The notes below the pieces were generated by a model. The model searched no databases and was not told the DNA's origin. It was given only the letters and a program-made list of their open reading frames with translations. 64,000 nt of DNA. Origin: Chitinivibrionales bacterium (GTDB taxonomy: Bacteria; Fibrobacterota; Chitinivibrionia; Chitinivibrionales; WJKA01). Made by a program: the position numbers and the translations under genes. The DNA is taken from NCBI GenBank assembly GCA_014728295.1, contig WJLW01000033.1:1-64000 (forward strand), written 5' to 3'. Shown piece after piece: positions 17,648 to 28,000 of the stretch. Numbering within the stretch: the stretch's first letter is position 1; every line of letters begins with the position of its first letter.

Positions 17648-19443
17648 TACGCGGTTCCTCCTTCAGAAGCACCGACCAGTTTGCCTTCGGGAATGCGGCG
17701 CTCATTTATCAGATCCCCAAGCTCAGCCTCAAGCTTGTCAAACTCATCGGTCTGGGTCTCGAGGTAATTCATTTGCTTCATGATATTAATAACTTTTTTG
17801 AAATATGTGGTCACTTTTTCAAAATTCTCAAAATCGAATGAGCTGTCGCATATGTCTAGCACTTTATTGACCATGTATTGCTGGCGCTTGATCGGGGTGG
17901 ATGAATCAACCTTGTCAAATGCGTCCTGCTGCAGAATAATAAAATCGATAACTTCCGCTTTGTTGTAGATGACGTGATAATCTATCGGCACGCCGTCATC
18001 ACCGAGAATATTGATCTGGTCGTTGGCTTCTTTACCGCGCAGGAGTATATCCTTGAGTTTGATCACTTTGTCCACCCAGCCCTGCTCGATGCGCTTGTCA
18101 AGCTGTTCGATGACTTCGGCATATTCAAGATATTTCGAATAGCTTTCAATCGGGTCGATAGCCGGATAGCGCTTGCTGTCGGCGCGTGGCTGCGCAAGAG
18201 CGTAAAAGCACCGGGCCGCTTTTTTGGTGGATTCGGTTACCGGTTCCTTGAGGTTGCCGCCTGCCGGACTTACCGTGCCGATGAAGGTTATCGATCCGGT
18301 TTCACCGTTATTGAGGTAGACAAAACCGGCGCGTGAGTAAAAATTGGCCACAATTGCGGGCAAGTCCATGGGAAAGGCATCCTGGCCGGGCAACTCCTCC
18401 ATGCGGTTGGACATTTCGCGCAAGGCCTGTGCCCAGCGTGAGGTCGAGTCGGCGAGCAACAGTACCTTGAGGCCCATCGTGCGGTAGTACTCGGCAATGG
18501 TCATGCCCGTATAGACCGACGCTTCACGGGCGGCTACCGGCATGTTCGAGGTGTTACATATAATTATGGTGCGTTCCATAAGCTTGCGCCCTGTGCGGGG
18601 ATCTATCAATTCGGGAAACTCGGTGAAGATTTCAACAACTTCATTGGCACGTTCTCCGCACGCCACAATGATGATGAGGTCGGCTTCGGCATGTTCGGAA
18701 ATGGCATGTTGCAACACTGTTTTACCACAGCCGAAAGGACCGGGGATAAAACCAGTGCCACCTTCCATCATCGGGTTGAGCGTGTCGATGGTACGTACGC
18801 CGGTTTCCATGATCTTGAACGGTCGAGGTTTGTCCTTATAGTTTTTTACTTCGACTTTTACCGGCCACCTCATGTGCATTGAAAACGAGCGCTCAGCGCC
18901 GGATTCATCCTCGGCAACTGCAATGGTATCAGCGGTTGTATAATCACCTTCCGCAACAACCGATTTGACTTTAGCGGTTCCCGCGAAATCGAACGGAACC
19001 ATGATTTTGTGCGGAATCCAGCCTTCCATGACTTCGCCAAGCCAGTCGCCTGCAGCAACTTCGTCGTTGGCTTTTGCCAGCGGTTTGAAGTGCCATTTCT
19101 TTGTTTCATCGAGAGAAGGCGTGTATTCGCCGCGCTTAAGAAAGTCACCGGTCATTTTATTGAGATCATTCTGCAAGCCGTCATAATTTTTGGAAAGCAT
19201 ACCCGGTCCAAGTGTGACCTCGAGCATTCTCCCGGTAAATTCGGCTTCGCACCCGACATAGAGTCCGCGGGTGCTTTCGAAAACCTGAACAAATGCGCTT
19301 TTGCCGGTTATTTTGATGACCTCGGCCATGAGGTTGACGCCGTTAAGGTCGATATAGCAAATTTCATTCTGTCCCACCGGGCCGTCAACTTCGATGGTTA
19401 CAAGGTTGGAAACGATTCCAACGACTTTGCCCCTGGTACTCAT
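17647..19443 (-). CDS. atpA: V/A-type ATPase catalytic subunit A
   Basis: The product has 598 residues. It contains the beta-barrel N-terminal domain, the A-subunit-specific non-homologous insertion (around EVMEGWIPHKIMVPFDFAGT), the Walker A motif GPFGCGKTVLQ, and the catalytic GERANEVVEIFTEFPEL block. It hydrolyses or makes ATP at three sites alternating with B. It is preceded by the DUF2764 gene with 15 bases between. The operon order E, DUF2764, A, B, D, I, K is the arrangement found in spirochaetes, Chlamydia and Bacteroidetes. Confidence 0.96.
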   Translation of the reverse strand: MSTRGKVVGIVSNLVTIEVDGPVGQNEICYIDLNGVNLMAEVIKITGKSAFVQVFESTRGLYVGCEAEFTGRMLEVTLGPGMLSKNYDGLQNDLNKMTGDFLKRGEYTPSLDETKKWHFKPLAKANDEVAAGDWLGEVMEGWIPHKIMVPFDFAGTAKVKSVVAEGDYTTADTIAVAEDESGAERSFSMHMRWPVKVEVKNYKDKPRPFKIMETGVRTIDTLNPMMEGGTGFIPGPFGCGKTVLQHAISEHAEADLIIIVACGERANEVVEIFTEFPELIDPRTGRKLMERTIIICNTSNMPVAAREASVYTGMTIAEYYRTMGLKVLLLADSTSRWAQALREMSNRMEELPGQDAFPMDLPAIVANFYSRAGFVYLNNGETGSITFIGTVSPAGGNLKEPVTESTKKAARCFYALAQPRADSKRYPAIDPIESYSKYLEYAEVIEQLDKRIEQGWVDKVIKLKDILLRGKEANDQINILGDDGVPIDYHVIYNKAEVIDFIILQQDAFDKVDSSTPIKRQQYMVNKVLDICDSSFDFENFEKVTTYFKKVINIMKQMNYLETQTDEFDKLEAELGDLINERRIPEGKLVGASEGGTA

Positions 19444-19458
19444 TGTTTCCTCCGAATC

Positions 19459-20295
19459 TTATAATTCGTTCGATAGGTGAAAACCTGACTCCAACTCCGA
19501 CACCAGTCGATCCAGATGCTGCTTGCCTGTTTCAGGATCGAGATCGAGCCACCTGTCAACGATGCCCAGCTTTAGAGCAAAAGCCAGAATTGTTTCAATG
19601 CGAAATATGTCAAATGAAGTAAGCTCGTTTACAAATTCCCATCGCAGTTCGTCGATGCCTTTTTGTGTATCGACCAGATCCTCCTGTGAAAACGAATGGA
19701 TTCGTTCAACCCATGGGAAAACAGGGCCCAGCGAGAAATCCGGTGCATTGCTTTTCAAAAGCTGCTCGGCAACGTCATTGCGGCCGATGATTGCATTGGT
19801 CATCTCATAATCGGCGCTGTTATCACGCTCCTGGGTGCTGCGACAATTCAAGGCAGTCAGTACATTGCGCAGGTTCAGATCAAATTCATACCATTGCCGG
19901 ATAAAACAATTCGGATGATTGGCCATTTCTTCATAGAAAAGCCGGTTGAGTTCATCCTCTCGTGTCAATCCAGCAAAAAGGGATATCTCAGCACGCCATG
20001 CATCGGCAAATGCTTCCAGATACGGCGGCAGGATGTCCGGTGCTTTGAGTTCGGCTTCGAGCTCGGCTTGCTCGTAATTTCCCGCAATGTCGAATTCCGT
20101 CGCATCTTTGTTGAGTAAAGCCAGTGCATTCTTATTGTCAATCGGATACCGCATAGCTTCGAGCAGTTTCGCATCATCTTCATGCACTTGGGCGGCGGTA
20201 TCCTCGATAAACTCCGCCATCGATGGTACGTTCTTATTTCCTTCGATAGCAATTTCGGGGAGACCTGCTACCAGGTAGTAGTAATTACGCGGCAT
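19459..20295 (-). CDS. DUF2764 protein of the V-ATPase operon (probable subunit C equivalent)
   Basis: The product has 278 residues and starts with MPRNYYYLVAGLPEIAIEG, the DUF2764 hallmark (YYYLVAGLP). The rest is predicted to be mostly helical. This family occupies the position of subunit C (the link between rotor stalk and K ring) in V-ATPase operons of Chlamydia, spirochaetes and Bacteroidetes, which otherwise lack a recognisable C. The subunit C role is an inference from that position. It is 2 bases after the stop of subunit E and 15 bases before subunit A. Confidence 0.85.
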   Translation of the reverse strand: MPRNYYYLVAGLPEIAIEGNKNVPSMAEFIEDTAAQVHEDDAKLLEAMRYPIDNKNALALLNKDATEFDIAGNYEQAELEAELKAPDILPPYLEAFADAWRAEISLFAGLTREDELNRLFYEEMANHPNCFIRQWYEFDLNLRNVLTALNCRSTQERDNSADYEMTNAIIGRNDVAEQLLKSNAPDFSLGPVFPWVERIHSFSQEDLVDTQKGIDELRWEFVNELTSFDIFRIETILAFALKLGIVDRWLDLDPETGKQHLDRLVSELESGFHLSNEL

Positions 20296-20297
20296 GG

Positions 20298-20915
20298 TTA
20301 TTCTTCGCCAAAGAGGAATGCACGGGTTTTCGGTCTGAGGTATTCTTTGAAAAATTGCTGGAAATCTTCATCGGTGAGACTGATTTTGAATGAAGAATTT
20401 TCGGGTCCGATTTGGAATCCTGACTTAATCGCACGCGAGAAGCTTACCGTCAGGCCCTGCTTGAGCGTTTTGAGCAGGCCGCCGGTAAAGGCTTTTTCAA
20501 GCTCTGCACGTTTGGTTTCGGGCAGCAGCACCTCCATAGCGGGAGCTTCTTTGTCACCGGCCTTCCAGTTCTGAATGATGGTTGAGATATACTCCTTTAT
20601 GGTTTCCGGTGTGGAAAGCGTTGTGGAGATTCCATCGTCCACTACCTTTGCCATGATCAGATCGAGTATCTGCTGCTTGATGGTTGCGATTGCCTGCTGA
20701 CCTGAAAGCTTGATTTCCGATTCCACGTTGCGCTTCAGTTCTTCGGCTTCTTTTCCGGCTTTGGCCTTGATTTCTTCGGCGTTTTTTTTGGCGTCGGTAA
20801 CTATTTTGGATGCCTTTTCTTCGGCTTCTGAAACAATTTTCCCGGCTTGCTCTTCGCCTTTTTCTACGCCTTCCTGGTAAATCTTTTCGGTTAACTCAGC
20901 AATTTTTTGTTCCAT
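20298..20915 (-). CDS. atpE: V/A-type ATPase subunit E (peripheral stalk)
   Basis: The product has 205 residues. The N-terminal half is a long charged helix (KGEEQAGKIVSEAEEKASKI, then KKNAEEIKAKAGKEAEELKR) and the C-terminal half is a small globular domain, the normal plan of the E subunit that forms the stator stalk with G. No separate G gene is seen. It is the first gene of the V-ATPase operon; the 225-base AT-rich gap upstream, shared with divergent hypA, must hold both promoters. Confidence 0.88.
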   Translation of the reverse strand: MEQKIAELTEKIYQEGVEKGEEQAGKIVSEAEEKASKIVTDAKKNAEEIKAKAGKEAEELKRNVESEIKLSGQQAIATIKQQILDLIMAKVVDDGISTTLSTPETIKEYISTIIQNWKAGDKEAPAMEVLLPETKRAELEKAFTGGLLKTLKQGLTVSFSRAIKSGFQIGPENSSFKISLTDEDFQQFFKEYLRPKTRAFLFGEE

Positions 20916-21140
20916 GAGAACCTCGTAAAGTATGATGAGTGCTCATCTAAGCGTTTAATTTTGAAGTGGTTGCACGCTCTTAATTACAGGATTAAAGTAA
21001 TAGAAAATAATTATTCCATTTTTCAAATCAAATGTCAAAGCTTTTTTATGAAAATTTAGCAATTGTTCATTTTGCACATGATGAATTTGCAAAAGGCAGC
21101 TCAATGCATCTTTTGTTGTGAATCGAAGTATTTTTTGTAA

Positions 21141-21482
21141 ATGCACGAATTATCTATTGCGCAAAGTATTTGCGACATTATCATAGAATCGCTCGGGGAA
21201 GCGCAACCGCTCAGCAAGGTGCATGTTACCATCGGTCCTCTTTCGGGTATTGCTCCCGAGGCGCTCGATTTTTGCTTCAGTGAAGTAGTAGATACCAGAA
21301 TGCTGGGCAAACCTGAGTTGATTATGAATAAGCCCCGCGCACACGCTTCCTGCAAATCGTGTGGCAAGACCTACGCGGTGCAGGACATGTATGCAGTTTG
21401 TCCGGACTGCGGATCGTTTGATCGTTCTTTGCAGACCGGATTTGAATTTACCGTCGACTCGGTTGAAACTCTGGAGGAATAA
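21141..21482 (+). CDS. hypA: nickel metallochaperone HypA
   Basis: The product has 113 residues. It starts with MHELSIAQSI, whose Met1-His2-Glu3 bind nickel, and has a zinc site made of CKSCG and CPDCG. HypA delivers nickel to [NiFe] hydrogenase together with HypB, and in some organisms to other nickel enzymes. No hydrogenase and no HypC/D/E/F gene is in this window, whereas the nickel enzymes CooS and AcsB are. It lies one base before hypB, clearly an operon pair. Confidence 0.95.
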   Translation: MHELSIAQSICDIIIESLGEAQPLSKVHVTIGPLSGIAPEALDFCFSEVVDTRMLGKPELIMNKPRAHASCKSCGKTYAVQDMYAVCPDCGSFDRSLQTGFEFTVDSVETLEE

Positions 21483-21483
21483 C

Positions 21484-22233
21484 ATGTGCGACACTTGTGG
21501 CTGCGGCAATCCGACCCTAACCGGGCATCACCACCATCACACGCAAAGCGAGCATATGCATGCGCACTCGCACGAGCATTCGAAAAAAGTTGAAATCGGT
21601 CAAAGTGTTCTTGCAAAGAATAACGCGTTTGCACAACAGAATCGTGATTTTTTTGCGAGCAAGGGATTGCTGGTACTGAACATTATCAGCTCCCCGGGGA
21701 GCGGCAAAACCACCCTGCTACAGCGCATGGCCGAAAAGTACGGCGGCAAGATGGCCGTTGTTGTCGGCGATCTCCAAACCCGGCGCGACGCCGATCGCAT
21801 AGTCGAGGCTGGCAGCAAGGCCTACCAGATAGAGACCGGTGGCGCCTGTCATCTCGATGCGCACAGCGTCGGTCACGCCATCGAGCATCTCGATCTTGAG
21901 GGTGTGGAAATCCTGGTTATCGAGAATGTGGGCAATCTGGTTTGTCCTGCAGCCTACGACTTGGGCGAACAGCTTAAAGTAGCGATTTTATCGACTCCGG
22001 AAGGGGATGATAAAGTGCTGAAATATCCCTCAATCTTCAGCCGCATTTCTGTCTTGCTGATAAACAAAGTTGACTTGCTTGAATTTCTCGACTTTGATCC
22101 GCAGAAGGCTGTTGATGAGTGCTCGTCGCTCAATGAGCATTTCGAGGTTTGCAATGTTTCGGCAAAAACTGGAGCCGGTCTGGCCGATTTCTTTGCGATG
22201 CTGGACGCAAAAGTAGCTGCACGAAAAAGCTGA
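21484..22233 (+). CDS. hypB: nickel-binding GTPase HypB with His-rich N-terminus
   Basis: The product has 249 residues. The N-terminus MCDTCGCGNP carries the high-affinity nickel CxxCGC motif and is followed by a histidine-rich stretch (13 His within about 22 residues, from GHHHHH to HSHEHS), which can store nickel. The G domain has the P-loop SSPGSGKTTLL, a metal-binding Cys-His pair in GGACHLDAH, and NKVDLL. The frame is open upstream, but the ATG at 21484, one base after hypA, gives the canonical N-terminus. It hydrolyses GTP to drive nickel insertion. Confidence 0.95.
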   Translation: MCDTCGCGNPTLTGHHHHHTQSEHMHAHSHEHSKKVEIGQSVLAKNNAFAQQNRDFFASKGLLVLNIISSPGSGKTTLLQRMAEKYGGKMAVVVGDLQTRRDADRIVEAGSKAYQIETGGACHLDAHSVGHAIEHLDLEGVEILVIENVGNLVCPAAYDLGEQLKVAILSTPEGDDKVLKYPSIFSRISVLLINKVDLLEFLDFDPQKAVDECSSLNEHFEVCNVSAKTGAGLADFFAMLDAKVAARKS

Positions 22234-22362
22234 TTTACTTCGATACTCGGGGATGGCGCTTCGAGCTTGCGCGCAATGATGTTTGCCCGGCTTGCCCCGG
22301 TGCAGAGGGTTTGGTATTTTACTCCTGGTTGCCGGTTACTTCACATAAGCAGAGGATAATTC

Positions 22363-24225
22363 ATGAACGTGCACTTGCAGGTTGCTGTCATCACTCGTTC
22401 GGGCATCATGGCGGACTTTGACGCCATCACGCCCGGAGCTGATTTCTCCGATACTCAGAATGGCATTTCCGTGCTTGTGGGCAGGGAGCATCCTTATCCC
22501 GTGACGGTGAAGCCGGCTTCCATCGGGGATCCGGTAGCGAGCATCGAATTCAATCTTTTTACCGATATCAAGAATTACCACAAAGTGTTTGTCCCCTGCA
22601 GCGGACGCAACTACATTAACTTTCTGCAACTGGTTTCGTTCTGGCAGCTTCAGCTCCATTCGGCAATTAACGATTTCAAACTACCCATATACATCTTTAC
22701 CGGGCAGGACCGATACATGTCGCTGGCCTATGGCGTGATCGGCAAGCCTTACGAAACTTTTTTCAGGCCGATCGAACCGGTTCACAAGCGAGCGTTGATG
22801 GTCTCTATGCGTCGGCTGGCGTTGCAGGTCAAACGCGGTACTCCCGATTATCCGATTCCGAAAACGATTTCTCAAGCCAGTCCGGACGGCGCCATAACCG
22901 AGCATGTTTACTTTCGCACCGAAAAAGAGCGCCCGCAGCAACCATGGATCTCGACAATCCGTGATTTCTCGACGCACATGAAAAAAGTATTCAGCCTGCC
23001 GGATGTCTCAACCCCGGCCGCCATGAATCCTCTCTGGTGCAGTTGGACCGACTGGTTCAGCGATACCGTCACCGATGAGGTAATTGTCGAAAATGTCAAA
23101 GAAGGCGTCAAGCTCGGGATCAAAAATTTCATTATCGACGACGGCTGGTTCGGTCCGGGACTGGACAATGACTATGATGTTAGCCTGAACCTGGGCGACT
23201 GGCGTCCCGACCCGGCCAAAATAAAGGATATGAACGCACTTGTCAAGACTATCAAAAGTGAAGGTGCGCATCCGATGATCTGGTGTGCACCGCATGCCGT
23301 TGCCGATGGGGCCAAATGCTTCCGGGAGCGCACACCGTATCTGATTGCCGACAAATCGGGGGTCCCGGCAAAAACGCACAACGGCTTTCATGTGCTGTGC
23401 TTTATGAGCCCGCAGGCGCGTGATATTATGGCGGGTCTGTGTGCGGATTTTATCAAGGAGTGGGATTTTGACGGCGCCAAATACGATTTATTCAACTGTG
23501 TTCCGCCGGTTCGGTGCGAGAATCCCAACCATACGCATGATGTCGAATCGATGATGGAAGGGCTTAGTCTGACACTCGAAGCGATTGACAAATGCAGTCG
23601 TGAGGTCAAAAAGGACTACATCGTCGAACTTAAACAGAATTACGGAACGCCGTTTCTTGCGCAATGGGGGTCAATGATGCGTGCCGGCGACACACCGTAT
23701 AACACGGAGGGCAATTTCCTGCGAACGCTCTACAACAACAGCTATACCCCTTACTCAATAAATGATTATCAGACCATCACCAACAATGACACGCCCGAAG
23801 AGGCTGCGGTGATCGTACTGAAAATGATGGCTGCGGGCATACCGACCTACAGCATTGATTTCAAACGGCTCAACGAAGAGAATAAAGCAGTGATTCGGCA
23901 TCTCAATGCATGGTATGTCGACCATCTCTGCTGGTTCGCCAATTATCGTATTCCGCTTGATCCGGAGAATAACGTTCTCAGAATCGAGCTTCAAGATCGA
24001 GACCTCATGTTTCTGATCAATGAAGGCGGCAGAATGAAATTGACGCGCAAAACAACTGTTGCGCTGGCGACTTTTATGCGGGAGGTGCTGGTCGAAACAG
24101 CCGCTGATGCCGAAGTCGAGATAACAGATTGCATGGGTAAAGTAACAAATACCGTGGGGATCAAATCCGGCGTGCTGAGCGCCTTGCCTGTTGCGCCGGG
24201 CTGCATTATCAGCATTGCGATGTAG
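22363..24225 (+). CDS. GH36-like glycoside hydrolase (alpha-galactosidase superfamily)
   Basis: The 620-residue product has an N-terminal beta-rich domain (about 1-200) and a (beta/alpha)8 barrel. WCSWTDWFSDTVTDEVIVEN followed by NFIIDDGWF is the clan GH-D signature. The probable nucleophile is the Asp in FDGAKYDLFN, at the place of the KxD motif, and the probable acid/base is the Asp in MMRAGDTPYN. No signal peptide is seen, so it should be cytoplasmic and act on imported alpha-galactosides or related oligosaccharides. The ATG follows AGAGGA by 6 bases. The active-site segments differ from textbook alpha-galactosidases, so substrate is open. It ends one base before the convergent membrane-protein gene. 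Confidence 0.8.
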   Translation: MNVHLQVAVITRSGIMADFDAITPGADFSDTQNGISVLVGREHPYPVTVKPASIGDPVASIEFNLFTDIKNYHKVFVPCSGRNYINFLQLVSFWQLQLHSAINDFKLPIYIFTGQDRYMSLAYGVIGKPYETFFRPIEPVHKRALMVSMRRLALQVKRGTPDYPIPKTISQASPDGAITEHVYFRTEKERPQQPWISTIRDFSTHMKKVFSLPDVSTPAAMNPLWCSWTDWFSDTVTDEVIVENVKEGVKLGIKNFIIDDGWFGPGLDNDYDVSLNLGDWRPDPAKIKDMNALVKTIKSEGAHPMIWCAPHAVADGAKCFRERTPYLIADKSGVPAKTHNGFHVLCFMSPQARDIMAGLCADFIKEWDFDGAKYDLFNCVPPVRCENPNHTHDVESMMEGLSLTLEAIDKCSREVKKDYIVELKQNYGTPFLAQWGSMMRAGDTPYNTEGNFLRTLYNNSYTPYSINDYQTITNNDTPEEAAVIVLKMMAAGIPTYSIDFKRLNEENKAVIRHLNAWYVDHLCWFANYRIPLDPENNVLRIELQDRDLMFLINEGGRMKLTRKTTVALATFMREVLVETAADAEVEITDCMGKVTNTVGIKSGVLSALPVAPGCIISIAM

Positions 24226-24226
24226 A

Positions 24227-25090
24227 TTACAGCAATTGCTGAATTACCACGCCGATGCCAAAGTAGCCTATGATGGTCAACACTGTCGATTTTGCCAGCA
24301 GTGCCTGTCCCGTGATAGAGGGAATATCCCCGTTGGCAAGCAGGGCTTTCTTGATGCGCACGGATGCCGGCGCGACAAAAAATAAAAATACTGCAATGGG
24401 GACGATGCCGCTGAAAATCATAAAGCCAAAGGCATACGGCAAAATGAGGTACCAGTAAAATCTCGCGGCAATCAGGCCGATTATCATGTAGATGCGTGAT
24501 TGGATTCCCAGGTCGGGGAGACATTCGTAAATTATATCCGTTACCCGCTGATTCGTGCGAGATAATATCATAGAATCGACTATTTCTTCCCGGTTAATAG
24601 CCGATTCAGCACCTGCCCGGCTCACGCCGTCAACTATCTGCTCGAGCAGCCGGGGTAATTGATCGATAATCACCGGCAAAAAAATCTCACCTTTGCGCGA
24701 CCTGACAACGCAACCGAACGTGAGAAACAGAATCTTCTTTTTGCCCACATACGTCACATTTTCAAAAGCAATCGAAGCCAGCGTGCCGGGAGATTTTTTC
24801 GTGCAACGCGCGTGGGCGATCTGATAGCGGGTGTTGATAATTTCATCATTGAGCGTGTTGGCAATCAATGCGCCGAGCACCATCGTCACCGAAACGGCGG
24901 TTGAAAATTTAAGAATCTCGAGCAGGGGCGCCTGCGTCGATGTCAACGCAAACAGCGGTAAAAGCCATGCCGGACCGATAAGAAAACCAAAGAACGACCA
25001 GATAGCGCGTCGTCCTTGAAAAAAATAGGGAAAACATCGATAGGTGGCTCCTTCGAGCTGTGCTGAGGGGGCCTTCACGCGCAGTTCCAT
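24227..25090 (-). CDS. membrane protein of unknown function, overlapping the ATPase-PglZ gene
   Basis: The product has about 287 residues if translation starts at the ATG at 25090, which lies inside the last codons of the upstream gene (16-base overlap). A longer frame to 25207 would overlap it by 133 bases and adds an Arg/Pro-rich segment with no known feature. Hydrophobic segments near residues 28-60 (IWSFFGFLIGPAWLLPLFAL) and 60-80 are followed by a soluble loop of about 120 residues and two to three C-terminal helices (YWYLILPYAFGFMIFSGIVP, IGYFGIGVVIQQLL). I recognise no family. The overlap suggests it is co-translated with, and works with, the large ATPase-phosphatase protein. Confidence 0.65.
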   Translation of the reverse strand: MELRVKAPSAQLEGATYRCFPYFFQGRRAIWSFFGFLIGPAWLLPLFALTSTQAPLLEILKFSTAVSVTMVLGALIANTLNDEIINTRYQIAHARCTKKSPGTLASIAFENVTYVGKKKILFLTFGCVVRSRKGEIFLPVIIDQLPRLLEQIVDGVSRAGAESAINREEIVDSMILSRTNQRVTDIIYECLPDLGIQSRIYMIIGLIAARFYWYLILPYAFGFMIFSGIVPIAVFLFFVAPASVRIKKALLANGDIPSITGQALLAKSTVLTIIGYFGIGVVIQQLL

Positions 25091-28000
25091 TCGATACGAA
25101 CTATTGCCTTTTCGAATAATCCGCCCTGGCCGTGGGAGAGCCGTTTTTTTGCATAGGTCAACCCGTGGTCGGCGGTGACAATCAGGCGGCGTTTGTGCTG
25201 CCCGCATAATTCCAGCAGATCGGGCAGATGGCGCGCAAAGAGGGTTCGCACCATCACTGGTTGATCGCAGAGGCGTGCAGATATGTCATGTGCACTTTTG
25301 TCAAGCAATCCGAAACGAATAACAAGCGGCGTGTCATTCTGTGAGCATTCTGGAGCCAAATTGCGCAATGCGTGATTTTCGTCGCCGTCGAGCATGTGAT
25401 AGACAATGCCGCGTGCTGAGAATTCATCGAGCGGGTCGCGGTCATCCGCAAATCCAAAGAGTGCATTCATCGCGCGAAGCGTTTGGGGCGCGGCGCCCAG
25501 CTTCTGCCAGGAGATACGAGTCTGTTCCAGCACCGAGTCCATTGTTTGCGAAGCCTCCAGCCAGACATCGGCCGAAAGAGCGTCAACGAGCACAACGATC
25601 GGATTGTCCCGCAGCTCAATTGGCGATACGGTTGGAAGTGCGTTCAACCAGTCGCGTGCCTGGTGCGACAGGCGTTGGATTGCTGAGTCGACCAGTTTGA
25701 CCGTTTCCTGTGTGCTCCAGGGATCTTCCAGAAGGCGGGCGGCATACAGGCGATAGCGCAGCTTTTTAGGCCAGGCGCTTTGCTGTGATTGAGTGAGTGA
25801 CTTCAGCAATTCGAGTCGTTTGACCAGCGCCTCCCGTTGGGCTTGTAGAAGCAGTCGTGATGAAGGAGTGTACTCTGACAAATCAATTGAATCATGCAGA
25901 AGCTTGTCGACGACAATGCGCCAGGCCTGCTGAACGGCTGTGCTGTGGCAGGGCTCCTCGCTGATGAACCGCAACAGCCGGTCATTGTTCATGCGTACCA
26001 GACGATGACGCAAATTTTCGGCAGGGAAATGAGTTTCGCAGGCACGGGCCAGAGACTGTATGTGGTCGCTGGACAAGACGACCTGCTTGCCTGAGAAAAG
26101 ATCGGGGCGTAGCAGCGGCCACCAGTCGGCATTGGCGTTCGATTGCTTTGGGGAGGTTGCGGCATCACTCTCGATTGACACAATAGCATCCTCCGGGGTA
26201 TCTCGCAGCCAATCATTTAACGCTTGCCTGATTCGGGGCGGCGTAAGTCTGCGTCCGGCCAACTGGCGGGTCAACTCATGCAGGCTGCGTCCATGCACAT
26301 CCGTTTGCCCGGAGAGCGCCTGGTCGATCTGCTGAATAGTTTCATCATCGAGAATGTCAAGCAGCAAAGCCGAAGCATTTTCTTTTTTGTCGGTCAGAAT
26401 CGAGCATAATTTTGCCAGCCGCTTCGCTGCCGCGGCATCAATGTCCCTGAGTGCATACGACCTGGCCGTTACCGCTTCTGTTACCTGTGCAGATGCCAAT
26501 ATGTCTACATATTTTGCAAAGCTGTCCTGCAACGATTTTTGGGGATCGTCCACCCGATGGACCGGCGCCGGATCACCGGCCTGAAAACCGCAACTGCAGA
26601 AGGCTGATTGCACAAGCTGTTCCTGAACATTACGATTACATATCGACTGTGGTGGCGCTTCGATTTCGACAAGTAGTTGCGCCAAACCTGCAGGCCGGTC
26701 AAGGGAGGCGATTCGGCAGAGGTGATTGATAACTTTGAGCAAGCGCTGGGCATGTTTCCCCAGTTGCGGTTTCCGAAGACTTTGGTAATAGGTTCGGTGT
26801 TCGACGGTGTATACCTGTGCATAGGCCTGGCGGAACAGATCAAAAGCCGAGGCCAGTTGTACGCCTTCATCGGGTACCACCAGCGCCTCCGGATCCTGCA
26901 GCATGATGTCGACCGCTTCTTTACGAACAGCACAGTCGGACGACACGGAAACAACCTGCTGCACCGATCGCTGATTGAGATAATGTGCGATGAAAATGAA
27001 ATTTTCGGCATGCCTGCTCAGGAATTTGTGAAACGATTTGAGAAAGCGCAAATCTTCCGAGGAGAGTGCTGATTGCCGCCAGGCGTCAAGAAACCGCTCC
27101 AGCCCTTCTCTGGCCTGATAAGATACTTTGACTTCTGCAAAAGCTTTGCGGGCTTTATCGAGTCGCTGCTGAATGGCATCGATTTCAAAATGCTTGAAGG
27201 CCGAATATTCAGCCGATCGCAACAAAGCACGCTGAATTTCATCCATGACGGTATCAAACTGCTTTTTATATCTGACCAGTTCCTGCCAGGCCTCGCGTTG
27301 CTGGCGTATGCCAAAGGATGTCCATCCTTCACCTGGAGACAGAAAATCGCAGTGTTGCGTAAGGAATTCACGGTCTGATTGGCGGATGATTTCACCGGGC
27401 GCAACCGCATCGGCCCGCTCGAGCGAGGCGGTGGTGAGAAAGTCAAGCGGCACCGACCGGCCTTTGTTCATGAGCGTAATCAACCCGCAATAGGAGAGCG
27501 ACAGCAGCAGAAATTCGATGGTTTGCTCGGGAACGCCGTATGCGCCGGTGCGGAGCTGCAAAATAACGTGTTCCAGCGAGGTTTTAGCCGCCGAGTTCAA
27601 CAGGCTGAACACATACGACAAGAACGGATGGGCCTCCGGGTTTGGCGCCAGGCGGTATGAGCCGGACTTTACTTCTACGAGTCCCAGCGGGGTGGCCAGC
27701 GTTTCAATGGCATCGGTGATGCCGCGTGCGCGTGACTCACGCAGGCTGATTGATCCCGGCTGCACGAAATCTTCCAGCAAGCGCTGATACATCCGCAGCG
27801 AAGGAGCCATGGTGCGCGGCGCAATGTCTTTGAATTTAGGGTAGCGCTCTTCAAGAAGCGCGGCTGCTGCCGATTCGAGCAGGCGGTCGAAGCGCTTTAT
27901 CTGCAACGCGCTTGAATCGATATGGATCGCATCGCTATCAAATGAGCCGGCATACATGAGGCCCAGGAGTGTCTGATTAACCGCCGGCTCCAATCGTGCC

